This document shows positions 17,917 through 24,872 of a stretch of DNA of 64,000 nucleotides, piece by piece. Source of the stretch: Chryseobacterium sp. LJ668 (GTDB taxonomy: Bacteria; Bacteroidota; Bacteroidia; Flavobacteriales; Weeksellaceae); contig NZ_CP080443.1 of NCBI RefSeq assembly GCF_019613955.1, forward strand, positions 558,001 through 622,000, given 5' to 3'. The stretch's first letter is position 1. Each line of letters starts with the position of its first letter. The notes under the pieces are model-generated. The model worked only from the letters and a program-made list of their open reading frames with translations, was not told the DNA's origin and made no database searches. Position numbers and translations under genes: made by a program.

Positions 17917-18933
17917 ATGAGTGACTCTATAATTTTAGGTATCGAATCGTCTTGTGACGATACTTCAGCAGCCATTATCAAAGGAAATACTATTCTTTCA
18001 AATATTGCCGCAAACCAGGAAATCCATAAAGAATATGGAGGTGTGGTTCCTGAGCTGGCGTCACGAGCTCATCAGCAGAATATCATTCCTGTAGTAGAAA
18101 AATCCTTCACCAAAGCAAATATACAACAAAATGCAATCTCTGCCATAGGCTTCACTCGTGGTCCGGGACTTTTGGGCTCTCTTCTTGTAGGTACATCGTT
18201 TGCTAAGTCACTGGCGATGAGTCTGGACGTTCCTTTAATAGAAGTTAACCATCTTCAGGCGCATATTTTGGCGCACTTCATCGACGATGCAAATCCTATG
18301 CCGCCAAAATTCCCGTTCTTGTGTCTTACGGTGAGCGGCGGCCATACCATGATCGTTTTGGTGAAAGATTATTTTGACATGGAAATTATCGGGAAAACAA
18401 TTGATGATGCAGCGGGTGAAGCATTTGATAAAATCGGGAAAATATTTGATCTTGATTATCCGGCGGGACCAATCATTGATCGATTGGCAAAAGAAGGAAA
18501 TCCTGATTCTTTTATCTTTAACAAACCAAGACTAGAAAATTACGACTACTCTTTCAGCGGAATCAAAACTTCGGTTTTATATTTCATCCAAAAAGAAATA
18601 AAGAAAAACTCTGATTTTATAAAAGAAAATATGAATGATCTTTGTGCATCGGTACAAAAATGCATCATTGAAATTTTAATGAATAAACTGGAGAAAGCAG
18701 CGAAAGATCTCGATATTAAAGAAGTTGCAATTGCAGGCGGCGTTTCTGCCAATTCAGCTTTAAGAAAAGTCATGCAGGACAACCAAAAGAAATTAGGCTG
18801 GAATATATATATTCCGAAATTTGAATACACTACTGACAATGCTGCAATGATTGCAATGGTTGCCCAGCTGAAATTTGAAAGAGGAGAATTTACAGATCTC
18901 AGAACAACGGCAACATCAAAATACGATTTATAA
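17917..18933 (+). CDS. tsaD: tRNA N6-adenosine threonylcarbamoyltransferase TsaD
   Basis: The 338-residue protein is the Kae1/TsaD transferase that moves threonylcarbamoyl from its AMP adduct to A37 of ANN-decoding tRNAs. Seen: the N-terminal ASKHA phosphate loop (ILGIESSCDDTSAAI), the metal-binding HxxxH in EVNHLQAHILAHF (about 109-121), VSGGHTMIVLV (about 139-149) and the C-terminal AIAGGVSANSALR (about 271-283). Length and start are canonical. It is divergent from tamB with 4 bp between start codons; a small unknown gene follows after 3 bp. MtaB, which adds a methylthio group to the same t6A37 base, is encoded at 46357 in this window. Confidence 0.97.
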   Translation: MSDSIILGIESSCDDTSAAIIKGNTILSNIAANQEIHKEYGGVVPELASRAHQQNIIPVVEKSFTKANIQQNAISAIGFTRGPGLLGSLLVGTSFAKSLAMSLDVPLIEVNHLQAHILAHFIDDANPMPPKFPFLCLTVSGGHTMIVLVKDYFDMEIIGKTIDDAAGEAFDKIGKIFDLDYPAGPIIDRLAKEGNPDSFIFNKPRLENYDYSFSGIKTSVLYFIQKEIKKNSDFIKENMNDLCASVQKCIIEILMNKLEKAAKDLDIKEVAIAGGVSANSALRKVMQDNQKKLGWNIYIPKFEYTTDNAAMIAMVAQLKFERGEFTDLRTTATSKYDL

Positions 18934-18936
18934 ATC

Positions 18937-19347
18937 ATGAAAATACTGTTAGAAGAAAAAATACTGGGGACACAATCTAAAAAAAACTCAAAATATTATT
19001 GGGTCTTGGAAACGGTTACCGGAAAAAATGAAGTGCAAAAAAAAGATGAAGACGAAGATTATTTAATGATAAGTTCGGAAACCGGATATATTCAGAATGT
19101 AAAGGAAGAGATTATTGAGAAAATCAATTCAGAAAATGTCTTCAGCTTTGCATACGATCCAAAAGAAGCTGATTATTTATCTATCAAAAACAATTTAAGG
19201 AAAAATGAATATCTCAATTTGATTTTCATGAATAATCTTTGGGTCGAAGAAATTTACGCTTGTTCGTACAGAGACTGTGAAGGCGACATATACACAACGA
19301 TAAAAACCGGAGTGGCGTTTTTAAGTGATAATGAAATTTGGTTTTAG
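18937..19347 (+). CDS. Hypothetical protein downstream of tsaD
   Basis: A 136-residue soluble protein with no signal peptide or membrane helix, rich in Lys, Glu and Asn. It starts 3 bp after the tsaD stop, so it is very likely cotranscribed. Features seen: a charged N-terminus (KILLEEKILGTQSKKNSKYY), an acidic stretch (KKDEDEDYLMIS), and two Cys in YACSYRDCEGD near the C-terminus that might bind metal. I do not recognise the family. The operon with tsaD and rsmE suggests a translation-related context, but that is only proximity. Confidence 0.7.
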   Translation: MKILLEEKILGTQSKKNSKYYWVLETVTGKNEVQKKDEDEDYLMISSETGYIQNVKEEIIEKINSENVFSFAYDPKEADYLSIKNNLRKNEYLNLIFMNNLWVEEIYACSYRDCEGDIYTTIKTGVAFLSDNEIWF

Positions 19348-19388
19348 GAATCATATATCAATAATTAAGGCAGGTTTAAATAAAAGAT

Positions 19389-20084
19389 ATGAAACTTTTT
19401 TTTGGAGAAATCAATAACGGAAAAGCTATTATCAACGACGAAGAACAGCAGCACATCGTGAAAGTTCTTCGCATGAAAGATGGCGAGGAAATTCATGTGA
19501 CTGACGGAAAAGGAAATTTGGCTTCCGGAACATTGATGATTGAAGGCAAAAAAGCAGGAATTGAGGTTTCACAAATAAAAACTGAAACTCCAGATTTCAA
19601 TCCAAAACTTCATATTGCGATTGCTCCGACAAAAAATATTGACCGCATTGAATTTTTCGTTGAAAAAGCTGTAGAAATGGGAATTTCTGAGATTACGATT
19701 CTTCAAACCGAGAAAACTGAGCGTAAAAATCTGAATATTGATAAAATCAGAAAACAGGCGATCGCAGCATCAAAGCAAAGCTTGAGATTTCATTTTACGA
19801 TAATTAATGATTTGGTTAAATTGCCAGATTTTCTTAAAAATGTAGATTCAGAAACTACTTTTGTGGCGCATTGCAACGAAAATTTAGAAAGAATTCATTT
19901 AAACGAAATTCCAAAATTAGAAAGCTACACTTTTCTGATTGGCCCTGAAGGCGATTTTTCAGATAAAGAAATTCTGTTTTTGGCTGAGAAAGGAATTAAA
20001 GCAGTTTCTCTAGGAAATCAAAGATTGAGAACGGAAACTGCAGGTGTTTTTGTAGCGGCCTGGAATTATAATAAGATGATTTAA
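19389..20084 (+). CDS. rsmE: 16S rRNA (uracil1498-N3)-methyltransferase RsmE
   Basis: The 231-residue product has the RsmE plan: an N-terminal PUA-like RNA-binding domain (about 1-70: EEQQHIVKVLRMKDGEEIHV) and a C-terminal SPOUT methyltransferase domain with a trefoil knot. The knot signatures are ALGISE-like EMGISEITILQTEKTE (about 98-113), FLIGPEGDFSDKEI (about 179-192) and SLGNQRLRTETAGV (about 206-219), which form the SAM site. It methylates U1498 of 16S rRNA at N3. It ends convergently with a lipoprotein gene, their stops overlapping by 4 bp. Confidence 0.95.
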   Translation: MKLFFGEINNGKAIINDEEQQHIVKVLRMKDGEEIHVTDGKGNLASGTLMIEGKKAGIEVSQIKTETPDFNPKLHIAIAPTKNIDRIEFFVEKAVEMGISEITILQTEKTERKNLNIDKIRKQAIAASKQSLRFHFTIINDLVKLPDFLKNVDSETTFVAHCNENLERIHLNEIPKLESYTFLIGPEGDFSDKEILFLAEKGIKAVSLGNQRLRTETAGVFVAAWNYNKMI

Positions 20085-20635
20085 TCTATCCAGTTATATT
20101 TAAGTTTGATTTTCTCAAATTTCACTTCTCCTTTTTTAATGTAATATTCTAATGAGTCATTAGTTTCAATATTTTCAAAAGAATATCCTTTTTTAATATC
20201 CGAAATAGTGTCTCCTTGGATTTTAAATTCGTAAAATTGATATGATTTCCCAATTCCTCCTTGAATGTAAACCATTCGCCAAAGTTCATTTTTCTTTTCC
20301 AATAATCTTAATTGTCTAAAAGGCATATTAGGTTTGACAACAACGTCTGTTATATTGAATTCTTTGTCAGGATTTGCGATATTGATTTCACCATTTTCTG
20401 TCGCTTGAAAAAAATCTTTAATTTGTTGCGGAATTTTATATTTGTCATTAAAAATAATCCATTCTAAATCCTTTATATCGTCTGGATTGAAAGTTTTAAT
20501 ATCAGAACTGTTGATGTTTACAGCTGTAGAATCAATCGCTATGACTGTTGAATGATTTTTCGAAATAGCCTTCTGGCTTTTCCTTTCGCAAGAAAAAATA
20601 AATATCAGAACAATCAGCGAAAGTATATTTTTCAT
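20081..20635 (-). CDS. Hypothetical lipoprotein
   Basis: From the ATG at 20635 the protein has 184 residues: MKN, a hydrophobic stretch and IFSCERKSQKA with a lipobox Cys (about 15). The mature part has a beta-rich look (PFRQLRLLEKKNELWRMVYI, GGIGKSYQFYEFKIQGD) and no catalytic motif I can name. Its start shares one base with the stop of the RNA methyltransferase gene (TGATG), so the two are translationally coupled on the minus strand. A longer frame beginning with TTG at 20638 exists but the ATG fits better. Outer-membrane or periplasmic location is inferred from the lipobox; function unknown. Confidence 0.78.
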   Translation of the reverse strand: MKNILSLIVLIFIFSCERKSQKAISKNHSTVIAIDSTAVNINSSDIKTFNPDDIKDLEWIIFNDKYKIPQQIKDFFQATENGEINIANPDKEFNITDVVVKPNMPFRQLRLLEKKNELWRMVYIQGGIGKSYQFYEFKIQGDTISDIKKGYSFENIETNDSLEYYIKKGEVKFEKIKLKYNWID

Positions 20636-21309
20636 CAAATAAAATTCAAGTTATTATCTTTTTGATACTTAGCCAAAATCTGCTCTCCACTTTTTATAGA
20701 ACTAACAGCCCAACGGATTTTCATTCTCAAAAGTTTTTCTTCATCTAATTTATAATCAATACCGGATTTCATCAGTTTCTGCTTTAATTCATACATACAA
20801 AGCGAGGCCGCAACCGAAACGTTAAAACTTCTCGTAAAACCATACATCGGAATCGCCAACGTTTCATCTGCAAAATCTAAAATCTCCTGAGAAACGCCTT
20901 CCATTTCAGTGCCGAATACTAATGCAATCGGTTCGGTGATTTCATATTCGGGAAGCATTTTGGCATTATTTTCTAACGAAACTGCAACGATTTTGTAGCC
21001 CTTGTTTTTAATTTTCTGAAATGATTCCATATTTCGTGAAAGCTTTTCTACTTCAACCCAAGTATCTGCGCCTTTGGTCACCCGAAGATTCGGTTCAAAG
21101 TTATTTTCTTCCTGTAAAGCCACTACTTTATGAAAACCACAAGCTTCCACAGAACGTACGATTGCTGCTGCATTTCTAAACTGATAGACATCTTCTAAAA
21201 CCGGAAGCACAAAATCTGAACTTTCAGGAGCGAAAAGTTCAATTTTTTTGAGCCTTTCTTCCGTTAGAAACTGCTTCAGGTAACCGTAAGTTTTTTCTAA
21301 ATTTTCCAT
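20635..21309 (-). CDS. TrmH-family tRNA/rRNA 2'-O-methyltransferase
   Basis: The 224-residue SPOUT protein has the SpoU/TrmH motifs: QFRNAAAIVRSVEACGFHKV (motif 1, about 45-64, with the Asn-Ala-Arg of substrate ribose methylation), ALVFGTEMEGVSQEIL (motif 2, about 147-162) and IPMYGFTRSFNVSVAASLCM (motif 3, about 171-190), where the knot binds SAM. A C-terminal extension of about 35 residues, Lys/Arg rich (LRMKIRWAVSSIKSGEQILA), resembles the TrmH tail that binds tRNA, so tRNA guanosine-18 2'-O-methylation is the best guess. An rRNA target cannot be excluded. It overlaps the lipoprotein gene downstream by one base. Confidence 0.9.
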   Translation of the reverse strand: MENLEKTYGYLKQFLTEERLKKIELFAPESSDFVLPVLEDVYQFRNAAAIVRSVEACGFHKVVALQEENNFEPNLRVTKGADTWVEVEKLSRNMESFQKIKNKGYKIVAVSLENNAKMLPEYEITEPIALVFGTEMEGVSQEILDFADETLAIPMYGFTRSFNVSVAASLCMYELKQKLMKSGIDYKLDEEKLLRMKIRWAVSSIKSGEQILAKYQKDNNLNFI

Positions 21310-21385
21310 CTATTTTCAAATCTTTGCAAATTAACGTAATTTTGAAATTCTGAACTGATTCATTTTTAAAATTCTTTGATAAATT

Positions 21386-22402
21386 ATGAAGCGAAAAGTC
21401 CTTCTTATTTATACCGGCGGTACAATTGGTATGGAAAAAGATTACGAAACCGGGAGTCTCCGTGCCTTTGATTTCGGAAATATTTTTGAGAAAATGCCCG
21501 AAATGAAGCTAATGGAGTGTGAAGTTTTTGTTCACCCCTTTGCCAAACCGCTAGATTCTTCGGATATGGGACCTGAAGAATGGAGAATTATTGCCAATTA
21601 TATCTCGAAGCACTACGAAAAATATGACGGATTTCTTGTGCTTCACGGTACAGACACTATGTCTTATACTGCTTCAGCATTAAGTTTTATGCTGAAAGGT
21701 TTGAGAAAACCGGTAATCTTAACCGGTTCACAGCTTCCAATCGGAGACCTGCGCACTGATGCTAAAGAAAATCTTTTGACAAGTCTCTATTATGCAAGTC
21801 TTTATGAAGAGAATGAAGCGGTGATTCAGGAAGTTTCGATTTATTTTGAATATAAATTATTAAGAGGAAACCGCACATTAAAATATTCGGCAGAATTCTT
21901 TGATGCATATGCAAGCCCTAACTACCCTATTCTAGGGCAATCTGGAGTTCATTTAAAAATTGATAAAGACAATTTATTCCGCTGCGATCCGAAAGTTGAA
22001 TTTCATGTTGATGAACATATTTCTGAAGACGTTTTGTTCTGGAGAATTTTTCCCGGAATGAAATTAAATCATTTTAAAGAAATTCCGAAAATGAAAGTTC
22101 TGATTTTGCAGGTTTTCGGCTCTGGAACAATTTTCAGTAGTGAAAAAACTCTGGAAACGTTGCAACAAATCAGAAGCAATGGAACAGAAATCGTTGTCGT
22201 TAGCCAGTGTATCTCAGGCGGCATCTCGTTTGGAAAATATGAAAACAGCAATATTTTCTCGAGAATCGGAGCTATTAGCGGAAAAGATATGACGGCAGAA
22301 TCTGCAATTACAAAAGCAATGCACTTAATTGACAACCCAAACTATACAAGAACTTTTGCCGATAATTTCTCAAGAAATATTTGTGGCGAAATAAGTGACT
22401 AA
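21386..22402 (+). CDS. ansA: Type I (cytoplasmic) L-asparaginase
   Basis: The 338-residue product matches type I asparaginases in length and motifs: LLIYTGGTIGMEKDYETG (about 5-22, first catalytic Thr in the TGGTIG) and DGFLVLHGTDTMSYTASALS (about 79-98, with the second Thr and the Asp-Thr pair). It hydrolyses asparagine to aspartate and ammonia. There is no signal peptide, so it acts in the cytosol and is the low-affinity housekeeping form. A TAATTTTG -7 element (21337-21344) precedes it. It stands alone on the plus strand between a methyltransferase operon and a tRNA gene. Confidence 0.95.
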   Translation: MKRKVLLIYTGGTIGMEKDYETGSLRAFDFGNIFEKMPEMKLMECEVFVHPFAKPLDSSDMGPEEWRIIANYISKHYEKYDGFLVLHGTDTMSYTASALSFMLKGLRKPVILTGSQLPIGDLRTDAKENLLTSLYYASLYEENEAVIQEVSIYFEYKLLRGNRTLKYSAEFFDAYASPNYPILGQSGVHLKIDKDNLFRCDPKVEFHVDEHISEDVLFWRIFPGMKLNHFKEIPKMKVLILQVFGSGTIFSSEKTLETLQQIRSNGTEIVVVSQCISGGISFGKYENSNIFSRIGAISGKDMTAESAITKAMHLIDNPNYTRTFADNFSRNICGEISD

Positions 22403-22413
22403 CAAAATAAGAA

Positions 22414-22444
22414 TTTGTAAATTCAATAAAATAGCTTATTTTTG
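22414..22444 (+). promoter_or_regulatory. Bacteroidota-type promoter of tRNA-Ser
   Basis: TTTG at 22414-22417, exactly 19 bp, then TATTTTTG at 22437-22444: both halves and the spacing match the -33/-7 consensus. The tRNA begins 14 bp downstream. Confidence 0.8.
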
Positions 22445-22457
22445 CAGTCTTCAAAAC

Positions 22458-22544
22458 AGAGAGGTGTCCGAGTGGTTGAAGGAGCTACCCTGGAAAGGTA
22501 GTATACGGGTAACTGTATCGTGGGTTCGAATCCCATCTTCTCTA
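22458..22544 (+). tRNA. tRNA-Ser (anticodon GGA)
   Basis: An 87-nt class II tRNA: acceptor AGAGAGG paired with CTTCTCT, D arm TCC/GGA, anticodon stem CTACC/GGTAG with loop CTGGAAA (anticodon GGA, reading UCC and UCU), a long variable arm, and T arm GTGGG/CCCAT around TTCGAAT. The 3' CCA is not encoded. The first pair is A-U and the discriminator base is A, whereas many bacterial tRNA-Ser have a G-C pair and G73. Confidence 0.95.
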
Positions 22545-22549
22545 CAAAC

Positions 22550-22584
22550 AAAGCGTTGATTCTTCAACGCTTTATTATATTTTA
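22550..22584 (+). terminator. Terminator after tRNA-Ser
   Basis: A 10-bp stem AAAGCGTTGA/TCAACGCTTT with a small loop and a T-rich downstream stretch. Confidence 0.8.
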
Positions 22585-22651
22585 AAAATCTCGCTAAAAT
22601 TCGATTTGCTTATATTTTTTATTTTTTTTAAGAAATATTTAAAGTGTTTAC

Positions 22652-22680
22652 AAAAAATAAACTCTCATTTCTGAGAGCTT
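22652..22680 (-). terminator. Minus-strand terminator, likely of the ancestral T9SS gene
   Basis: On the minus strand CTCTCA, a GAAA tetraloop and TGAGAG are followed by TTTATTTTTTG. It lies just beyond the T9SS tail remnant rather than directly after the intact gene that now ends at 22816. Confidence 0.75.
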
Positions 22681-22707
22681 ATTCATTAAAAATTTATCAA
22701 ATAATTA

Positions 22708-22797
22708 CTATTTCTTGATGAATTTATTCTCAGCCGAAGTAGAGCTTTGAATATCGCTTACATACATTCCGTTAACAAATGTAGGAGAACAGATTCT
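22708..22797 (-). pseudogene. Remnant of a T9SS type A sorting-domain tail
   Basis: Minus-strand bases 22797 to 22708 read as RICSPTFVNGMYVSD, IQSSTSAENKFIKK and stop. The pattern NGMYxxxI..., ending KFIKK, is the last strand of a type A T9SS sorting domain. The frame has no start; it is preceded by a stop codon. The intact upstream gene at 22816-23922 already carries a full sorting domain ending KSKFIKN, so this is a second, broken tail between it and the terminator. It suggests that an older T9SS gene end was displaced by gene replacement or an internal exchange. Confidence 0.6.
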
Positions 22798-22815
22798 TCA
22801 AATTTAAATTGTTTA

Positions 22816-23922
22816 CTAATTCTTAATAAACTTAGATTTTAATAAATCTTTTCCTTTATCTTCAATAGCAATCACATAAGTACCTTTTTTCAATCCTGAA
22901 ACATCAATTCTTCCGCCAGTCATATCTCCCTTAATTACCAACTGCCCTGCAATGTTATAAATTATATATGTTGCTTTATCTGAAACTTTTGTTACGTTTA
23001 AGAAATCTGTTGCTGGGTTGGGATAAATATTTATATTATTCTTTTTACTTACCTCAGATGTTGACAACGGAATATTAGTGATTGTAACTCTTCCGTTACC
23101 CGTAGTATCAGGATTGGCAACAAAACCAGGTTGACCAAATTGTATAGTGACACCACCGGTTACACCTCCAACGTAGGAAGAACCACCGCCACCGGCTCCT
23201 CCCCAGTGCCCGCTACCACCGCCATAATATCCACCGCCACCAGCTGTACCACCCAAAGTTCCTGTACTTGAATAGTTTCCACCAGTTCCTAATGCTCCAG
23301 CTGTAGAATAACTTGGTATTCCTCCAGTTGCAGATGTACCTCCTGCGGTTTGACTTCCACCACCCCCTGTATAAGTTGCTCCACGACTACTTCCTCCATT
23401 ACTGCCAGTAGCACCGCCGCCATTTCCGCCATTTCCGGTATAAGTATTATAACCGGTACCACCGCCACCGCCGCCTGCAACAATTATTCTGTCTGCATAG
23501 GTCGTATTTTGAGTTGTCCTGATATCAGTTCCTCCACCGCCAGTTCCACCGTTATTGCCGCTAGAGTGTGTACCTAAACAGCTACCACCTCCATTCCATC
23601 CACCTGGTGTTGAACTCGTTACCGTGCTTCCCTTACCTCCAACATAAATATAATAAGTTGTAGAGGTCGTAACCAGCAAAGTTCCGGTACTATATCCACC
23701 TTTACCACCTGTTCCCTTAAGTGCATCACCTCCATCAGCTCCCCACATTTCTATCTGATATGAACCTGCAGTAAGGGTCACCGATTGTACAGCTCCTGTA
23801 TAAGAGAAAGTCTGTGCTTGTACTTGAGTAACAGACAAAATCGCACCAAATAATATTAAAAATGAGGCTTTGGTTTTTAATCCCCATATCTTAAGCTTCG
23901 ATTGTTGTGTAGTTTTTTTCAT
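22816..23922 (-). CDS. Glycine-rich secreted protein with type A T9SS sorting domain
   Basis: The 368-residue protein has a signal peptide (about 1-36, ending TQVQAQ), then FSYTGAVQSVTLTAGSYQIE and MWGADGGDALKGTGGKGGYS, which resemble the glycine-rich domain found in ALK/LTK receptors and bacterial surface proteins. Over 200 residues of Gly-rich sequence follow (GGGG clusters about 120-270), then a canonical type A T9SS sorting domain (about 290-368: INIYPNPATDFLNV, GLKKGTYVIAIEDKGKDLLK, KFIKN). Export by the T9SS and surface display or release is expected. The Gly-rich part creates meaningless Thr/Ser-rich frames on the other strand. It sits between a tRNA gene and a long non-coding stretch, a pattern often seen in variable loci. 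Confidence 0.87.
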   Translation of the reverse strand: MKKTTQQSKLKIWGLKTKASFLILFGAILSVTQVQAQTFSYTGAVQSVTLTAGSYQIEMWGADGGDALKGTGGKGGYSTGTLLVTTSTTYYIYVGGKGSTVTSSTPGGWNGGGSCLGTHSSGNNGGTGGGGTDIRTTQNTTYADRIIVAGGGGGGTGYNTYTGNGGNGGGATGSNGGSSRGATYTGGGGSQTAGGTSATGGIPSYSTAGALGTGGNYSSTGTLGGTAGGGGYYGGGSGHWGGAGGGGSSYVGGVTGGVTIQFGQPGFVANPDTTGNGRVTITNIPLSTSEVSKKNNINIYPNPATDFLNVTKVSDKATYIIYNIAGQLVIKGDMTGGRIDVSGLKKGTYVIAIEDKGKDLLKSKFIKN

Positions 23923-23980
23923 GATTATAAATTTAACGTATTAAACATATGCTTTAAACCTACTGCTTACATTTTCACCG

Positions 23981-24160
23981 TTAGAGCGGCAATTTATTTA
24001 CGCTAGAGGCTTTTATATAGACAGCCACTATATTTCCTGAAGGATGTACAGCAGCAATTAGACGAAGAATATATCCATTGTATGAAATGGGAAGTTTAAA
24101 TAACATCGTATTATTTGTACAATGAACAGTACCATCATGCTGCAACCTAAAACATTGCAT
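23981..24160 (-). CDS. Possible small ORF of unknown function
   Basis: A 59-codon frame from ATG at 24160 to TAA at 23981, starting MQCFRLQHDGTVHC and including YNGYILRLIAAVHPSGNIVA and VYIKASSVNKLPL. The composition is protein-like, but there is no obvious ribosome site, no family match I can name, and the frame stays open upstream of the ATG for 13 codons. It may be a fragment of a lost gene. It lies upstream of, and in the same direction as, the glycine-rich gene. Confidence 0.2.
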   Translation of the reverse strand: MQCFRLQHDGTVHCTNNTMLFKLPISYNGYILRLIAAVHPSGNIVAVYIKASSVNKLPL

Positions 24161-24552
24161 TGACCGTAAAATAGCTAAAAATGAGTAGATTTTTTCTAGA
24201 TTATAGTTTATTTGCTGTTATTTATTTTAGGTTGAATTAAAGAAAAAAGGATTTGTAATGTTGTAAAGATGTTGTTTCATAGGCTATATTATTTAAATGT
24301 TAGAATGCATAATCTATAAACTTTTGTATTATATGTAATTAAAAATTAAATATATAAAAAAAAACAATATGAAATATGTAATAAAATAGATGAACTTCAT
24401 ATATTATCTGTTGCTGTAAAAATTCATCAGAATTACTGAAAATAATTCTAACCATTTGAAACAAATAAATATTCTTGGACATAAAATGTGCATTATTACG
24501 GCAATCTCCTTCTGCTCATAACTAGTCTGCACAAATAATCTTTTTTAAAAAC

Positions 24553-24578
24553 AAACCAGATCAATAGATCTGGTTTTT
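24553..24578. terminator. Orphan bidirectional terminator hairpin
   Basis: Stem AAACCAGATC/GATCTGGTTT around AATA, T run on the plus side and an A run before it, so it could act in both directions. The nearest minus-strand gene ends 300 bp away at 24873. Confidence 0.65.
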
Positions 24579-24729
24579 GCTTGAAATACAATTCAAAAAA
24601 AATGCATTTCAACAATATAATAAAGTGAATGAATGTTTGAATCTATGTTTTATGACGGAGGTAAATTCAATAATGAATCTTATTTATAGTAATCTTAATT
24701 ACAACTACTTCTTCACGGAAAGGCAAATC

Positions 24730-24845
24730 TACTAGCCCCGATTGCAGCAATTGTCTGAGCTCATTTTATATCAAGGTTGCGGCGGCTTTGCCGCCGCAAC
24801 CTTGATATAAAATAGCGAGTGCGGAAAGCGGGTAATAGCTTCAAA
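24730..24845. repeat. Hairpin repeat element with 24-bp perfect stem
   Basis: The core (24763-24813) has two perfectly complementary 24-base arms around a TTT loop: an AT-rich outer part (ATTTTATATCAAGG) and a GC-rich inner part (TTGCGGCGGC). Flanks AGCCCCGATTGCAGC (left) and GCGGAAAGCGGGTAATAGC (right) look like the conserved ends of intergenic repeats that I recall from Chryseobacterium genomes, where the flanks are constant and the hairpin varies. It could be a REP-like mobile repeat or a bidirectional terminator, but lacks a T tract. Copy number cannot be judged from one window. Confidence 0.7.
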
Positions 24846-24872
24846 AAAAATATTCGTCATTGTTTAAAAAAA

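Larger units (their letters stand above)
23923..24872. other. Gene-poor 950-bp region with hairpin repeat and orphan terminator
   Basis: No confidently coding frame is present. The segment holds a weak 59-codon minus-strand ORF (23981-24160), an AT-rich stretch (about 24200-24500), a terminator-like hairpin (24553-24578) that follows no gene on the plus strand, and a perfect 24-bp hairpin with conserved-looking flanks (about 24730-24845). It is therefore either decayed accessory DNA or the site of a non-coding RNA. Confidence 0.65.

Noticed and set aside
13125..17981. Upstream start for tamB at 17981
   Set aside because: It would overlap tsaD by more than 60 bp in antisense and add a polar stretch unlike a TamB N-terminus; the ATG at 17912 is preferred.
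23350..23577. 75-codon plus-strand frame rich in Thr, Ser and Ala
   Set aside because: It is the reverse reading of the Gly-rich repeats of the T9SS gene on the minus strand.
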